Shown: positions 47,399 to 57,519, counted from the first letter of the stretch. The stretch is DNA of 64,000 bases from Pycnococcus provasolii (GCA_938743325.2 OW568862.1:123501-187500), one strand, 5' to 3'. Numbers and translations are program-made. The notes: generated from the letters alone by a model not told the origin.

Positions 47399-47617
47399 TC
47401 AGTAATGTGGAATGTACTTTACTTTGTCCAACGGTCGTCCATTCACACCATTCGCATTCGAGCTCCGCTTGCACTTGTTGTCGTTGCTGTCGTCGCCATC
47501 GAGACTATCATGGTCAGACGGGCTGGGTGGGGACCCGTTGTAGATCCGTCCACCCTCTTTCCATAAGCAGTGGGGAAAATGTGTGGGATCCCAGTCGTGC
47601 TGCCACATCAAAACCAT
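47399..47617 (-). CDS. Possible small protein (72 residues)
   Basis: A frame starting at ATG 47617 encodes a hydrophobic start (MVLMW) and then QHDWDPTHFPHCLWKEGG and an Asp/Ser/Asn-rich tail. Upstream in the same frame is a hydrophobic run (FIEFLIVF) without an ATG. It lies between two convergent genes and may simply be 3' UTR of the minus-strand gene or an exon whose partner I cannot see. No family is recognised. Confidence 0.25.
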   Translation of the reverse strand: MVLMWQHDWDPTHFPHCLWKEGGRIYNGSPPSPSDHDSLDGDDSNDNKCKRSSNANGVNGRPLDKVKYIPHY

Positions 47618-47660
47618 GAAGACAATCAAAAATTCAATGAATCCTATTTCGGTATGTTAC

Positions 47661-49667
47661 TTACTTCGTCACAGCCTTCTTCAAAGCGTGGCTCGCCATG
47701 ATCCAAGAATCGAGCGTCTTGATGACGTGAGGTGGCGCGGCACCCTGGCGCTGCAACGCAACCTTTAGCAAGTACGCTTCGCCCATGAGTGTGCGCAATT
47801 GTCCAAGCGCGGAACCTCCGGAGCTGCGCATGGCTGCAGCGGATGCGGCGGGTGCGGGAGGAGGAGGCGGAGGTGCTGCCGTAGCCGCGAAGGTTCGGTG
47901 GAACATGGCGTCTGCCAAGCTCTCTTCGTAAGCAGCTAGCTGATTATCCTTCGCTCTCACGTCATGCTCGAGCTGTTCGACGCGACGCTGCAATCCCCAC
48001 GTGTCAGGCGTGGCGTGAGGTCGTTCCGTGAAAGTTCGCGCCGCAGACGTTGGTGGCGAAGAGTGAGGAGCTGGGATGACCTGAACACCCTCCGTATCCA
48101 CCGCAAATGGATGCGGTGGGACGGGTGTGGTAGGCGGCATGGCCGCACTTGGTGAGGACACCGGCTCGTGCTCAAGTTGCTCGAGGCGTGAGCGGAGCTG
48201 CATGATTTCGAGCTCCCTTGCGCTCGGAAGTGGCGGCGGCTGTGGCTGTGGCGGCGGCGGTGCCTCGATCTGGGGCGTGGTGCGTATCATTGACATCTCA
48301 TCGCGAAGGCGACGTATGCCGTCTTGGAGTACCTCGAAGTCCGCTCGCGAGATTTCAGAAGCCGGTGGAGCGGCAGGTGCGGGCGACTGAGACGGAGGAG
48401 CTGCCGCAAGCTCGGCGCGCGCCGCCTCGGCGCGTGCTACTCGTTCCCTCGCTTCCGAGGCGGCACGCTCAGCACGCTCCGCGCGAAGCGTCGCCTCCTC
48501 CTCGCGCTCACGCGCGCGTATGAGGTCATGGTCACGCGTTGAGAGCGCTTCGCGCATCCGGGTGTTAAATTCGCGCTGCATGTCCAGCTGCTGCTGCATC
48601 GCCACCGCGTCAACCTGCATGCGTTGCAATGCCATCGGCATGGCGCCAGCGGCGCCGGGGTGGATGTCGTAAGCTGGTTGCACAGTCACTCCCTGCGTAA
48701 ATGGCTGCGGGCTCGCCGCAGGGCTTCCGGCTGATGAGGTGGCAGGGAATGAAAATGAGGACGGTGGCGGTTCGGGGGGTAGCGCGTGTGCTTGAGCCAT
48801 TGGCATTTGCTGAGAGTGTTGTTGTGGCGGTGGTGGCGGTGGTGGAGCTGGTCGCGGCTGCTGTGCATTCGCGTACGGACCCGGTGGTGGCGGCGGCGGA
48901 GGAGGAGGGGGCGGAGTTCCAGGGCGTGGCGGCGGCGGCGGCGGCGTTGGTGGTGGCATAGCTGACGAGCCCGGCGGCGGAGGAGGAGGTGGTGGGGGTG
49001 GGGGTGGTGGAGGGGCTGGTTGACCGAAGCTTGAAGGCGGCGATGCGGGCATCGAGTTTGCCGCCATCTTGTTGAACACGGAGCTTGCAGTTGCAGCCTC
49101 GGGCGCAGCCATCGGCGGCGGCGGCGGCGGCGGCGACATCATGGGCGACTGGCCACCTGGCGACGTTGGGTTTGCGCCAGCCCCCTTTTTTTTGCTTCCC
49201 CCGAACGAGATTCCCAAGCTCTTAAGCAGCCCACTCTTTCCTCTCGCGCTTACCGGCGCCCCACCTGGCTGCATCGCAGGCGGCGACGTGGGTCCGTTCT
49301 GTGCGAAGTTCGGCGGCGGCCCTGGTGTTGCGGCGTGCACGGGCGGCTGGCCTCCTCCCTGGTTGTCGACGATGCTCGCGACCGTGCTTTCGACTGCGTT
49401 AAGGAGGCTCTTGATGGTTCTCGGGTCGCTGTACAGCCATATGTCCTTCGGCCCCGCCGTTTGCTCCGTTTGCACGGTGAATACGAAGCAGTTATTTCCC
49501 TCGAGCGCCCACTGCAGTATGCGCGCGAACCCGAACTTGCCGAGCGGCCCTCTGTTTCCCTGCAGGTTGAGTCCTGATGGCGAGACTTCGACCCACACGT
49601 CGGCGGCGTGCCTGCCCTGCTTGTCGCGTATGTGCGTCTTGAAGCGCTGAGCCTGGGGAGCGTCCAT
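47661..49667 (-). CDS. PH/PTB-like N-terminus, polyproline and coiled-coil protein (possible actin regulator)
   Basis: The product is 668 residues from ATG at 49667. Residues 1-110 look like a PH/PTB/WH1-type beta sandwich: ADVWVEVSPSGLNLQG, KFGFARILQWALEG, CFVFTVQTEQTAGPKDIWLY and a final helix (TIKSLLNAVESTVASIVD). Residues 115-330 are extremely Pro-rich, with several runs of 6-13 prolines separated by Gly, as in formin FH1 or VASP. Residues 370-450 are a charged coiled coil (Arg/Glu/Ala), and a second coiled coil lies at about 565-600. No FH2 domain is present. The layout suggests a profilin-binding adaptor rather than a formin. Family assignment is uncertain. Confidence 0.78.
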   Translation of the reverse strand: MDAPQAQRFKTHIRDKQGRHAADVWVEVSPSGLNLQGNRGPLGKFGFARILQWALEGNNCFVFTVQTEQTAGPKDIWLYSDPRTIKSLLNAVESTVASIVDNQGGGQPPVHAATPGPPPNFAQNGPTSPPAMQPGGAPVSARGKSGLLKSLGISFGGSKKKGAGANPTSPGGQSPMMSPPPPPPPMAAPEAATASSVFNKMAANSMPASPPSSFGQPAPPPPPPPPPPPPPPGSSAMPPPTPPPPPPRPGTPPPPPPPPPPPGPYANAQQPRPAPPPPPPPQQHSQQMPMAQAHALPPEPPPSSFSFPATSSAGSPAASPQPFTQGVTVQPAYDIHPGAAGAMPMALQRMQVDAVAMQQQLDMQREFNTRMREALSTRDHDLIRAREREEEATLRAERAERAASEARERVARAEAARAELAAAPPSQSPAPAAPPASEISRADFEVLQDGIRRLRDEMSMIRTTPQIEAPPPPQPQPPPLPSARELEIMQLRSRLEQLEHEPVSSPSAAMPPTTPVPPHPFAVDTEGVQVIPAPHSSPPTSAARTFTERPHATPDTWGLQRRVEQLEHDVRAKDNQLAAYEESLADAMFHRTFAATAAPPPPPPAPAASAAAMRSSGGSALGQLRTLMGEAYLLKVALQRQGAAPPHVIKTLDSWIMASHALKKAVTK

Positions 49668-49872
49668 CAAAGTGAGACGCCGATGATGTTTGCCGAAAGA
49701 TGATGATGACACAAGGATGACACGGGAAAAAGCTCTTTTTTAAGGCTTAAGAGGCGAAACACGACAGTCGTCCCGTTCCGTCTGTCGTTCCCTCAACACA
49801 CCACAACCCAAACGAGTCGGTCGGCCGCAGTAAGTACTTCACATGCGTTTCCTTATAATGAGCTCCTCCTTT

Positions 49873-49922
49873 TTAGGGGTTCGAACTCGGGGTTGGGCTG
49901 GGGTTTAAGGGTTAGGGGTTGG
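49873..49922. repeat. Short TTAGGG-like stretch in divergent promoter
   Basis: TTTTAGGGGTT and, 25 bp on, GGGTTTAAGGGTTAGGGG lie between the proline-rich gene (minus) and the FAD monooxygenase gene (plus), 44 bp before the latter's ATG. Confidence 0.6.
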
Positions 49923-49965
49923 TTATTTTCAACACTTTCGTTGTGCTTGTGCGTTTACATTTTAT

Positions 49966-51138
49966 ATGCGCGTCGCCGTCGTCGGCGCGGGCGTCGGCGC
50001 GCTCGCGATGCGCAGACGACTCCTGAGCGCGAGGCCGAACTGGGACGTCGTCGTCTACGCCGCAGATCAAGAACCGCCAGAAAACACGCCGCCGGAAAGC
50101 GACCGGGCACTCGGCATATGGCCGCGCGCGTGGAACGCCATCGCAGACGTGCACGATAGACTGGAACCGCTCGCGACAGTACTGCCACCTGCGGCGTACA
50201 GGAACATCAACGGGACGTGGCTGTCACAAGCTCCCCCGAACGCGCCTGAACGCGTCGCTGCGGTGAGAGAGTCCGACCTCAGGTCAGCGCTGCTTCGCAC
50301 GCCGACGACGACGGATTCGGACGTGCGTTGGGGATGCCGTGTCGCTGGCGTGGATGTCGACGAAGGCAACGCCAGAAAACTCGTCGTGCGAATCGACGGT
50401 GGAGAACGCGAAGGCCCATTTGACGTGTGCGTCGGTGCTGATGGCGCAAGGTCCGTCGTTCGGCTCAGCGTTGCCGGTGAAGTCAGCACGCCGGTCGGCA
50501 CGGTGAGCGAAGCGGGTTGGGTATCGGCTGACGACGTTCGCAGCTTGCAGCTAGACGGTGTACCTCCTTTCGAAGTGCTCGCTGGACGCGGTCGACGACT
50601 GGCGTTCGTGCCCGCGGGCGGTCACGGCGACGCGTCGTTCTTCGCCACATTTCCCCTCGCCAGTGCACACGACGAGGTTGCGCCGATGTACGCCGACGTC
50701 TTCCACCCGGTTCCTGACCTCTTCGCGCGTGCCGTGCACGCGCTTCGTCGAGATGTTCACTTTGAGCATGCCAGGCCGATGTATGCACCTCGTCAGAATG
50801 TCGCACTCGTCGGCGACGCGGCGAATTCAGTCGGCCCAAACCTTGCACAGGGAGCAGCTGCAGCCATCGAAGACGCCTCCGTACTTGCTCGACTACTTGC
50901 TCGCTGCGACGACGACAAAGACGTTGGTGCGGCACTTCAGGAATATTCAGCCGCGCGCAGTCGTCGTGCCGCGCGCCATCGTCGCGTCACGGCATTTACG
51001 GCCATGCTCGCTCATCGGGCTCTGGATGGTTGGAGAGACATCATGGCTCTCGTTCCACAACCAATCAACGGCGCGATCTTCCGTGCGGCTCTTACACATA
51101 GCTTAGGCCCAGACTTGGACGACAACGACGACTTGTAA
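49966..51138 (+). CDS. FAD-dependent monooxygenase (salicylate/PHBH-like)
   Basis: The product is 390 residues from ATG at 49966. A Rossmann motif starts at once (MRVAVVGAGVGALAMRRRLL; GxGxxG at residues 7-12). The mid-protein DG motif is DVCVGADGARSVVRL (about 153-167), which contacts both FAD and NAD(P)H. The GD motif is NVALVGDAANSVGPNLAQGA (about 278-297), and a helical C-terminal end follows. All three motifs define group A flavoprotein hydroxylases. The family usually hydroxylates aromatic or terpenoid-like substrates; the one here is unknown. There is no transit peptide, so it is probably cytosolic. It is unrelated at motif level to the FAD enzyme at 28426-30141 and no biosynthetic neighbours are evident. 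Confidence 0.88.
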   Translation: MRVAVVGAGVGALAMRRRLLSARPNWDVVVYAADQEPPENTPPESDRALGIWPRAWNAIADVHDRLEPLATVLPPAAYRNINGTWLSQAPPNAPERVAAVRESDLRSALLRTPTTTDSDVRWGCRVAGVDVDEGNARKLVVRIDGGEREGPFDVCVGADGARSVVRLSVAGEVSTPVGTVSEAGWVSADDVRSLQLDGVPPFEVLAGRGRRLAFVPAGGHGDASFFATFPLASAHDEVAPMYADVFHPVPDLFARAVHALRRDVHFEHARPMYAPRQNVALVGDAANSVGPNLAQGAAAAIEDASVLARLLARCDDDKDVGAALQEYSAARSRRAARHRRVTAFTAMLAHRALDGWRDIMALVPQPINGAIFRAALTHSLGPDLDDNDDL

Positions 51139-52242
51139 ATTATAAGGTTGCTCATTAAGCTGCCTAAGAATGTAAAAAATACCTGAATGATGTTTGATGA
51201 TACAATAAGTATGAAGTATGTGCGCCATGCGTGTCGCGTCTTCCGTCGTCGACCGCTGAAACAATTCAATGTTGAAACAGTTTTGAACAACTTTTTCTGG
51301 TGAATGTCACATGTGCGTCACTGCGTCACGTTATTTCTTGTTAAATTAGTTGTTATTACTTTAGTTTTTTACTACTTATTAATTATTATTAGTTATTTAA
51401 AAATCACGAGACGATGACAATTATAATGGTATCAATAATTGCTTGTATTATTATTTCCCTTGACGTCCGTGTGCCGTGGCAGACGAAGGGACACCCACTT
51501 CATTCGTCGGTCGTTCCGTTTACGGAGTCAAATTAAACGTGAACGTATCCGCGGGTCCATTCCACCTCTCGATGGCGTACTACGCCGTGGCCGGCGCTTG
51601 ACAAATTCATAAAGTTTGTTTCTGATTCCTCGATCAAACAAACACGACGATCCTTTATGGTTGATTGTATACATAAATGCGATGGAAATTTTCTAACACA
51701 ACACTTTCTTTCTTTCGAAACACACACGCCAATATTATAAAATTAAAATCAGGTGTTTCATACTTCTTGCGCATCATCGTGTGCAAGATAGAGATGCGCC
51801 GCCACTGTGTGTTCTACTACTAGAGAGAGAGAGAGACACCTGCTGTAACTAGTTTTGTAAGATTCGAATGTAGTTGAAATTTTGATGTTGTTGATTGGTG
51901 ATTACACACAAAACAAAACACAAACTGTGGTGATTCTTTTCTTGGCTGCAAGAAATTTCAAAAAACAAAAAGTGTTTGTCACCAAACTCTCGAGCTCTGT
52001 GTGTGTGTGTGTGTGTGTTCTCTCTCTCTCTCTCTGCTAGCATTCCTTCTGCTATTGTGCTTATTCCTGCTCAGTAGTAGTGGATGAGGACGGCAAAACT
52101 GGTCAAAAATTGCTGACTACTACTCGCTCGTCGTCAGCGGATTATTATCCATCCTCACGTAGGTCGTGATTTAAGGCTTGTTTTTTTTTTCCTTTTTGGG
52201 TTTCTTCTCTTAGGGGGTCTCGGGGCATCCAGCTGACGATGC
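51139..52242. other. AT-rich gene-free spacer
   Basis: About 1.1 kb without credible genes. The stretch 51330-51440 is strongly AT-rich. GA, TG and TC microsatellites sit at about 51821-51836 and 51997-52036. It separates the 3' ends of two convergent genes, and the composition shift starts here. Confidence 0.65.
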
Positions 52243-54714
52243 TCATTGACGGCATCCGAAATCGGAGAAGAGGCCATTGCCTTCTTTTCCGCAGACTGTG
52301 GTGGCATTCAGTTGGTTGGTAGGAGGATCGGTTCCTCCATAGCAAATCCCGGTAGCAAACCCAGAGGTGAACGATCCAGTCACCAACGAACTCAGGTCCG
52401 CGTCGAGCGATGGTTGGTTGCTTTCGTTGCCGATGCACACGCCGTCAAAGTCACCACCAGAACCTCCATCTCTAAGGTTGGGTGCGCAGAGTGTCTGGAG
52501 AGCGGGATTGCGGTAAACCTGTAAGGTTGGAGGAGGATAGATTGTCAGAGGGAAAAAGGATGGAGGGTAGGAGGTGAGTTTGGTGTTGTTGTGACGATGA
52601 ATGTATCTGCTGTGTTGGTTGCGTACCTGGAATTCGCGGCTCGATGTCTCCAGCACAGGAATGCTGATGCCGACGAGGTTCTCGTTGTCTCTGATCTGTT
52701 GTTGTTTCGTTTGTATTGAATGGTGGATTGGTTGGTACTGTAAGTTTTGGTGCTGTTGTTCTTGTGACGACGATGAATCCATTTGATGATGGGTTGTCAC
52801 GTACCCTGAGGGAATTGAACAATGTCGTCAACTCAGGGAGCTTGACGTCGACGAGTTCAGGATTGGTGACGATCTGTTGTTTTGTTTGTAGTTGGAGTTT
52901 TGTAGGAAAGAAGAGTGAGTGAGTAAATTTTATACGCAGTGCGTGATACGATTTGTTATGGAAGAACACACAAAAAACAAGGAATAAAAAGACAAAAGTG
53001 AAGAGTGTGAGACGTACCGTGATCTCTCCCGCCGCCTTCAGCGCAGACAAGTCCACGCTCGTGAGCATCGGGTTGCCTCCGATCTGTGTGTTCAGGGAGG
53101 GGTGTTGTTTTGTATGTGTCGTTGGTGGTGAGTACATGGTGAGTTTTGTGCAATCAGTTGAAAAGTCGATTATGGCTCTTCAAAGCGGATACGTACGAGG
53201 ATGTCCAGGTTCGAGTTACCCTCAAGACGAGGCGCGTAGATACTCGTCAAAGAGGCAGAGTTTATGAACTATTGTTGTTGTTGTTATTTGTTGTTTGATG
53301 ATACGAATGGTTGTTGTGTTGTTGTGAATATGTGATTTGGTTTGTTAGTGAGGTGCTACCAAATGGAATGTGTGTGTTCTGTCGAAGACACGCCATATTA
53401 TTGTAGAAGAACATAAGGCAGAGCACCAAGAAGAAGGTGGGAAAGGAAAGGAAGGAGGAGCGTACGTACGAAGAATCGACCGTCCGGTCCTGTCACCGAG
53501 TTGGCGAAGCGAACCTCCGCAAGATTTGGGAATTCTCCAGATCGAAAGTTAAAATCCACCTCCTGGGACGAGGTAGTGATGCATGGGAACGAGGTGATGG
53601 TGACGTTGGTAGGATCGCCGCTGAGAACATCCCTGATGTCATCCGCGACATTGGAGAGGGTGATCTTTTGTCCTCCGAATGGCTCGGGGTTGCACGAGGT
53701 ATACTTGGTACCACCAAGCGACAGCAAGGTACTTCCATCACAAGTATTGCACTCCTCGAGATCTTGCTGAATGATGTCCTTGTGGGGAATGTCACGGTAG
53801 TCAATCTTGCTGAATTTGCTCGTTGAAACGTACGGTGGCTTCCCACAGTCGAGTTCCATGTGGTGTGGAATGCACTTTCCACCCTTTTGATGCGTTTTAA
53901 ACGTAAGGATGCACTTTTCAGGTGTAGAATAGCTTCCTCCAAAGTGTCCAGCCATCGTACAAATTGCACTCTTGCGGCTGATATCGTCAATCGCACATAC
54001 CCACTTTTCATTGTTGTAGTAGTAATTCGTGAGAGTGAACGTCAAGCCATGCGCTTCTGACTTCGCATAGAAGTATTTATTTTTGGCACCACCATGGCAC
54101 CCACCACCACCAGAAGCGTGAGTGACAGTGTACCAAGTAGCTTCACTCGCATCATCAGGAAGATCTTTTCCCCAGAAGGGAAGACAGTGTTCTTCCTTCT
54201 TTACTTCGCAAGGACCAGAGTAGTAGTCAAACTTGGCATACTTGCGATACTTCCATGTAAACGGCGAGTACCACTTCGGCTTGGGGTAGAACGTGTCGCA
54301 CGGGTAGTGCTCGTCCCGCTCGTACTGCTTCCCATAGTACGGCCCAACTCCATATTTAGAGTCGTACTTGCTGTATCCAGAGTCGTACTTGCTGTATCCA
54401 GAGCCGTACTTGCTGTATCCAGAATCGTATCCAGAGTCGTACTTGTTGTCATTGTACTTGTTGCTGCTGTACTTCCACGTCCACGGCGCCCACCACTTGT
54501 ACTTGGGATAGTAGCCTGATTTGTATTCATCACCGTAGTAGCCTGAGTTGTATTCATCAACGTACTTCGTCGTCTCATAAGTCGTCGTCGTCGATTTGTC
54601 TGCGCTCACACCACTCACGGCACTTAGCATTACGACGACAGCAAGCAGAGCGACCAGAACGGCTGATGACGCCGTGACGATCGATCGCATGTTCCTGACA
54701 TTCGTCGTCATCAT
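52243..54714 (-). CDS. Secreted Tyr/Lys-rich protein with leucine-rich repeats, six exons
   Basis: Minus-strand exons: 54714-53470, 53268-53197, 53083-53018, 52873-52805, 52695-52627 and 52518-52243 (598 residues). All five introns (201, 113, 144, 109 and 108 bp) start GTACG, end AG and lie in phase 0. Residues 1-40 form a signal peptide (VLVALLAVVVMLSAVSGVSA). Residues 45-160 are Tyr/Lys/Ser/Gly repeats (SGYSKYDSGYSKYDS) with two KW-x-P-x-TWKY motifs. A Cys-rich middle follows. Exons 2 to 5 encode 24, 22, 23 and 23 residues, each one leucine-rich repeat of the form I--NP-L--V-LP-L; the last exon ends the repeat series and adds a Cys-containing tail. A secreted wall or adhesive protein is inferred. 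Confidence 0.85.
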
Positions 54715-56495
54715 CTTCGTTACTACCACTATTATGGTATACTGTTTTATATGAGCCAATCAACAAACGCCTGCGCGCTGCCAATCTATCAGGTATGATG
54801 AGGACCAACCGACCAACGTGTGCAGTGATTGATGAGGACCAATCAATGAGCGAGCCAATCAATGAACGAAAGGAGCCAAGGTGTACTAAAAACGCCAACG
54901 AGCCAATAAGTAAAAAAGACTGTACCTGTAGAAGAGGCACAACCATAGACCTCTCACAAAGACCATACCACAAAGACCATACAAGCCTGCAAAAAAGCTG
55001 CACTGACTACTCCGAACCACCACTGGGCACCACATTCACAGCGTGACATGTTTCGCATGAGCCGGGAATGGCGATTGGCGAACAAATAACGGGCGGAGGG
55101 GCCGAGGGTGAAAAGGTCCTCGGCCAAACAAACTCCCCCTTGTTCCCGGCTTGGGGGATACACCGTTGCTTGGTGCATGGCCTGTCCTGTCCTTTGGGGT
55201 CCGGTTTGGGTTTTTGGTTTCCCAACGTCCGGACCATCCAACCTCTCGGCACGCACGCCCGCATGCTGGCTGAAACCAAGGGGAAATAACATGGGGTGGC
55301 AACTTCTTGGTTTGGGGGTTCCACATGTTGAGGAGTTAGGATAAGGTGGCCGGGGGCCTAGAGCTGAAACCCCCATTTTTTAGAGACATTCCCCCTCCTC
55401 GACTACACCACCCTGCGAATTCACACGACTGCGAATTCACCCATCGCAACAAAGGCGCGATGAGCGGCAACGCCTCCCGACCTTGGCGCCGACCAACAAA
55501 ATTTGCCCACCTCCCTCCGACCTGGTCACCTGGAGCCCCGATCAAAAAAAAGGTTGCCAATGCAAGGCATGGAGAAAAAGGTTGCCCGACCTTAGGCCCC
55601 GAACAATCCCGCAATTTTTCAAACTCCCCATGAAGCGCCCCCTCCACCGACCTGTAGCCACCGACCAAGGTGTCCTCATCCATCTGTCAATTGCCCAACG
55701 GGGTTCAAAAAAAGGGGGGATGTTCCATTCTTTCTTCGACCAAAATCTCCGTTATGAGGCGCCCCTCCTCCGACCTAAATCTCCGTTATGAGGCGCCTCA
55801 TCCTCCGACCTAAATCTCCGTTATGAGGCGCCTCATCCTCCGACCTAAATCTCCGTTAAAAAGCGCAATTAGGAGATGCATGTTCAACCATAAAACCAAA
55901 AGAAAAGCATGTTTAGTAAGTCCAGTCTCAAGACGGAAAGACATCATTCAAGAGAGGGTCCTGAAAATAACAAGAAAAGAAACCAAGAAAAAGAAAAGAA
56001 AAAGAAAAGGTAGGGTTATGAGCACCGCAGAATGGGATGTCACAGCTGCATACCTACATTGCTCCAAAATTTCAGCGTGCGACGTGTTAGCACTACTATC
56101 ACGTAATCGAGACCAATAATTGGTCCCGATATCGAGCGTAAATTAGGTATCATTCATTGCCGGTGTCGGTCCGTACGAGGTCGCATTCGAGGCTACTTCT
56201 TGTGAAGCCGCCATGATCGGTGGTGGGAGGAGGGAAAATGATCAAATTTAGTAGTAGTTCAACCTATCGTAGTCTCAGGGACAACAATCCATCAAAATTC
56301 AAGTGGTCATCATCAAATAGGGGTCTTTATCACAAAAAAACCTAAAATTCCAAACCCCGAACTTTTACTGGCGTTTGAAAAAATACTGGCAACTGGGGCG
56401 TCTTTTTCCCGTCCCCCTTTCTTTTTCCTTTCCTGCGGTGATTCATTCTTCCCTCCCCGTCTTGGTCGTCGTCGAGCAGTCCGCCAGCCATAGTC
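54715..56495. other. Gene-poor region, repeats and short unsupported frames
   Basis: About 1.8 kb. Short overlapping frames on both strands near 55000-55800 have no recognisable domain and look like degenerate repeat DNA. A 34-35-bp tandem repeat lies at 55743-55862. A lysine-rich frame at 55823-56119 has no support. The first few hundred bases should contain the promoter of the Tyr/LRR gene (repeated CAATCAATGA-like words at 54760-54890). Confidence 0.55.
55743..55862. repeat. 34-35-bp tandem repeat, 3.4 copies
   Basis: The word ATCTCCGTTATGAGGCGCC recurs at 55745, 55779, 55814 and 55849 (the last copy degenerates). Each copy is followed by the same CCTCCGACCTAA end. There are no spacers, so this is a minisatellite, not a CRISPR array. 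Confidence 0.93.
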
Positions 56496-56699
56496 ATGCT
56501 GCAGTTTGACGCAGTGGTGGACGGCGTCGGCGTCGGCACATCCGCGACTGTGAACGACCGTGCGCTCAACCAGGAGGCGGTGGAGGAGCACGACGCGAGC
56601 GTGCGTCGGGGCGCGGCGGCGCGCGTGCGTGAGCTCGTGCGACAACTCGACGATGACGCTTGGCTCTTCGAGGTGCCTCGCACGTCGCGAAGAGTGTAG
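56496..56699 (+). CDS. Small protein, possible ANAPC16-like
   Basis: The product is 67 residues from ATG at 56496 with the strong third-position GC typical of neighbouring genes. A helical second half, HDASVRRGAAARVRELVRQL, runs into DDDAWLFEVPR. From memory, animal APC/C subunit 16 ends in a similar pattern: a helix, then LV-EL--D-W-F-P. The match is short and the assignment tentative. The stop is 64 bp from the stop of the convergent ankyrin gene. The opposite strand also has a frame here but with Ser/Arg/Thr-rich shadow composition. Confidence 0.5.
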   Translation: MLQFDAVVDGVGVGTSATVNDRALNQEAVEEHDASVRRGAAARVRELVRQLDDDAWLFEVPRTSRRV

Positions 56700-56763
56700 C
56701 AGTTCTTGTTGTAAAGAAGATTGAAAAATAAAGTCTGGTTCAAAACAGCAGTCAAGCTTATCT

Positions 56764-57519
56764 TTACTTCGCGCCAGCTGCCACCCTCCTACGCGCGGCG
56801 GCACTCGCGTCAAGCTGCTTCTCATCTCCTGGTCGCAATCCCGCGTGAACACCCTCCCCACGACTTCGAAACACCTCCTTCACCTCCTCGTCGAGTTCGG
56901 GGTCCATTCCGCCGCCCGTCATGCGCCCACGTCCAATGAGCTGGTGCACTGTGAACCTCGTCGCGGACGTGTCCGACTTGACCGTCTTGGCATCGTCCGC
57001 TCCGTGCTGCAGGAGCACGGCGCACGTCGTCGCGTGGCCTCCGTTTGCCGCGAGCATGAGCGGCGTCCACCCTTGCTCGGCGACAGGCGCGTCGACGACC
57101 GCGTTGTGCCTGCAAAGCAGGTCGCACACCTTGTCGAGTCCCTCCCTCGCGGCGATGTGCAGGCACGTGAACTGCGAGAGGTCCCTGGTGTCTGGGTTGG
57201 CTCCACACCTGAGTAGCGCATCCGCGGCGGCGAGTCGCCCTTGTCGGCACGCGACGTGCAGCGCGGTCCTGCCGTGTATGTCCCTTTCCCTGACGTCCGC
57301 GCCTGCATCCACGAGAGCGTCTATGCACGCGGCGTGGTCGGCCGCCGCCGCGAGCATGAGCGGCGTTTCTCCCGCCGAGTTTCTGTCTGCGGGCGTGCAC
57401 CCAGGTTTTTTCGCCTTGAGGAGTTTCGCGAGCGCCTCGGAGTCGCCGTTGTGCACGGCGTTAACGAGCGCGAGGTGCAGGGTACCTGGCCGAGGCTTGT
57501 CCGTCACGGGGTCCCACAT
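56764..57519 (-). CDS. Ankyrin-repeat protein
   Basis: The product is 251 residues from ATG at 57519; the upstream in-frame residues are hydrophobic, low complexity and lack ATG. About five ankyrin repeats span residues 12-190: TLHLALVNAVHNGDSEALAK, GETPLMLAAAADHAACIDAL, GRTALHVACRQGRLAAADAL, QFTCLHIAAREGLDKVCDLL and GWTPLMLAANGGHATTCAVL. A basic/acidic C-terminal tail (about 195-251) follows. It is a protein-protein interaction module with an unknown partner. A TATATATATA element at 57545-57555, 25-35 bp upstream of the ATG, could be a TATA box. Confidence 0.88.
   Translation of the reverse strand: MWDPVTDKPRPGTLHLALVNAVHNGDSEALAKLLKAKKPGCTPADRNSAGETPLMLAAAADHAACIDALVDAGADVRERDIHGRTALHVACRQGRLAAADALLRCGANPDTRDLSQFTCLHIAAREGLDKVCDLLCRHNAVVDAPVAEQGWTPLMLAANGGHATTCAVLLQHGADDAKTVKSDTSATRFTVHQLIGRGRMTGGGMDPELDEEVKEVFRSRGEGVHAGLRPGDEKQLDASAAARRRVAAGAK

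Noticed and set aside
28426-51138. The two FAD oxidoreductases as part of one biosynthetic cluster
   Set aside because: They lie 20 kb apart, belong to different motif classes, and the genes between them are unrelated housekeeping types.
55743-55862. Possible CRISPR-like repeat
   Set aside because: Copies are directly abutting with no spacers, and the genome is eukaryotic. It is a minisatellite.
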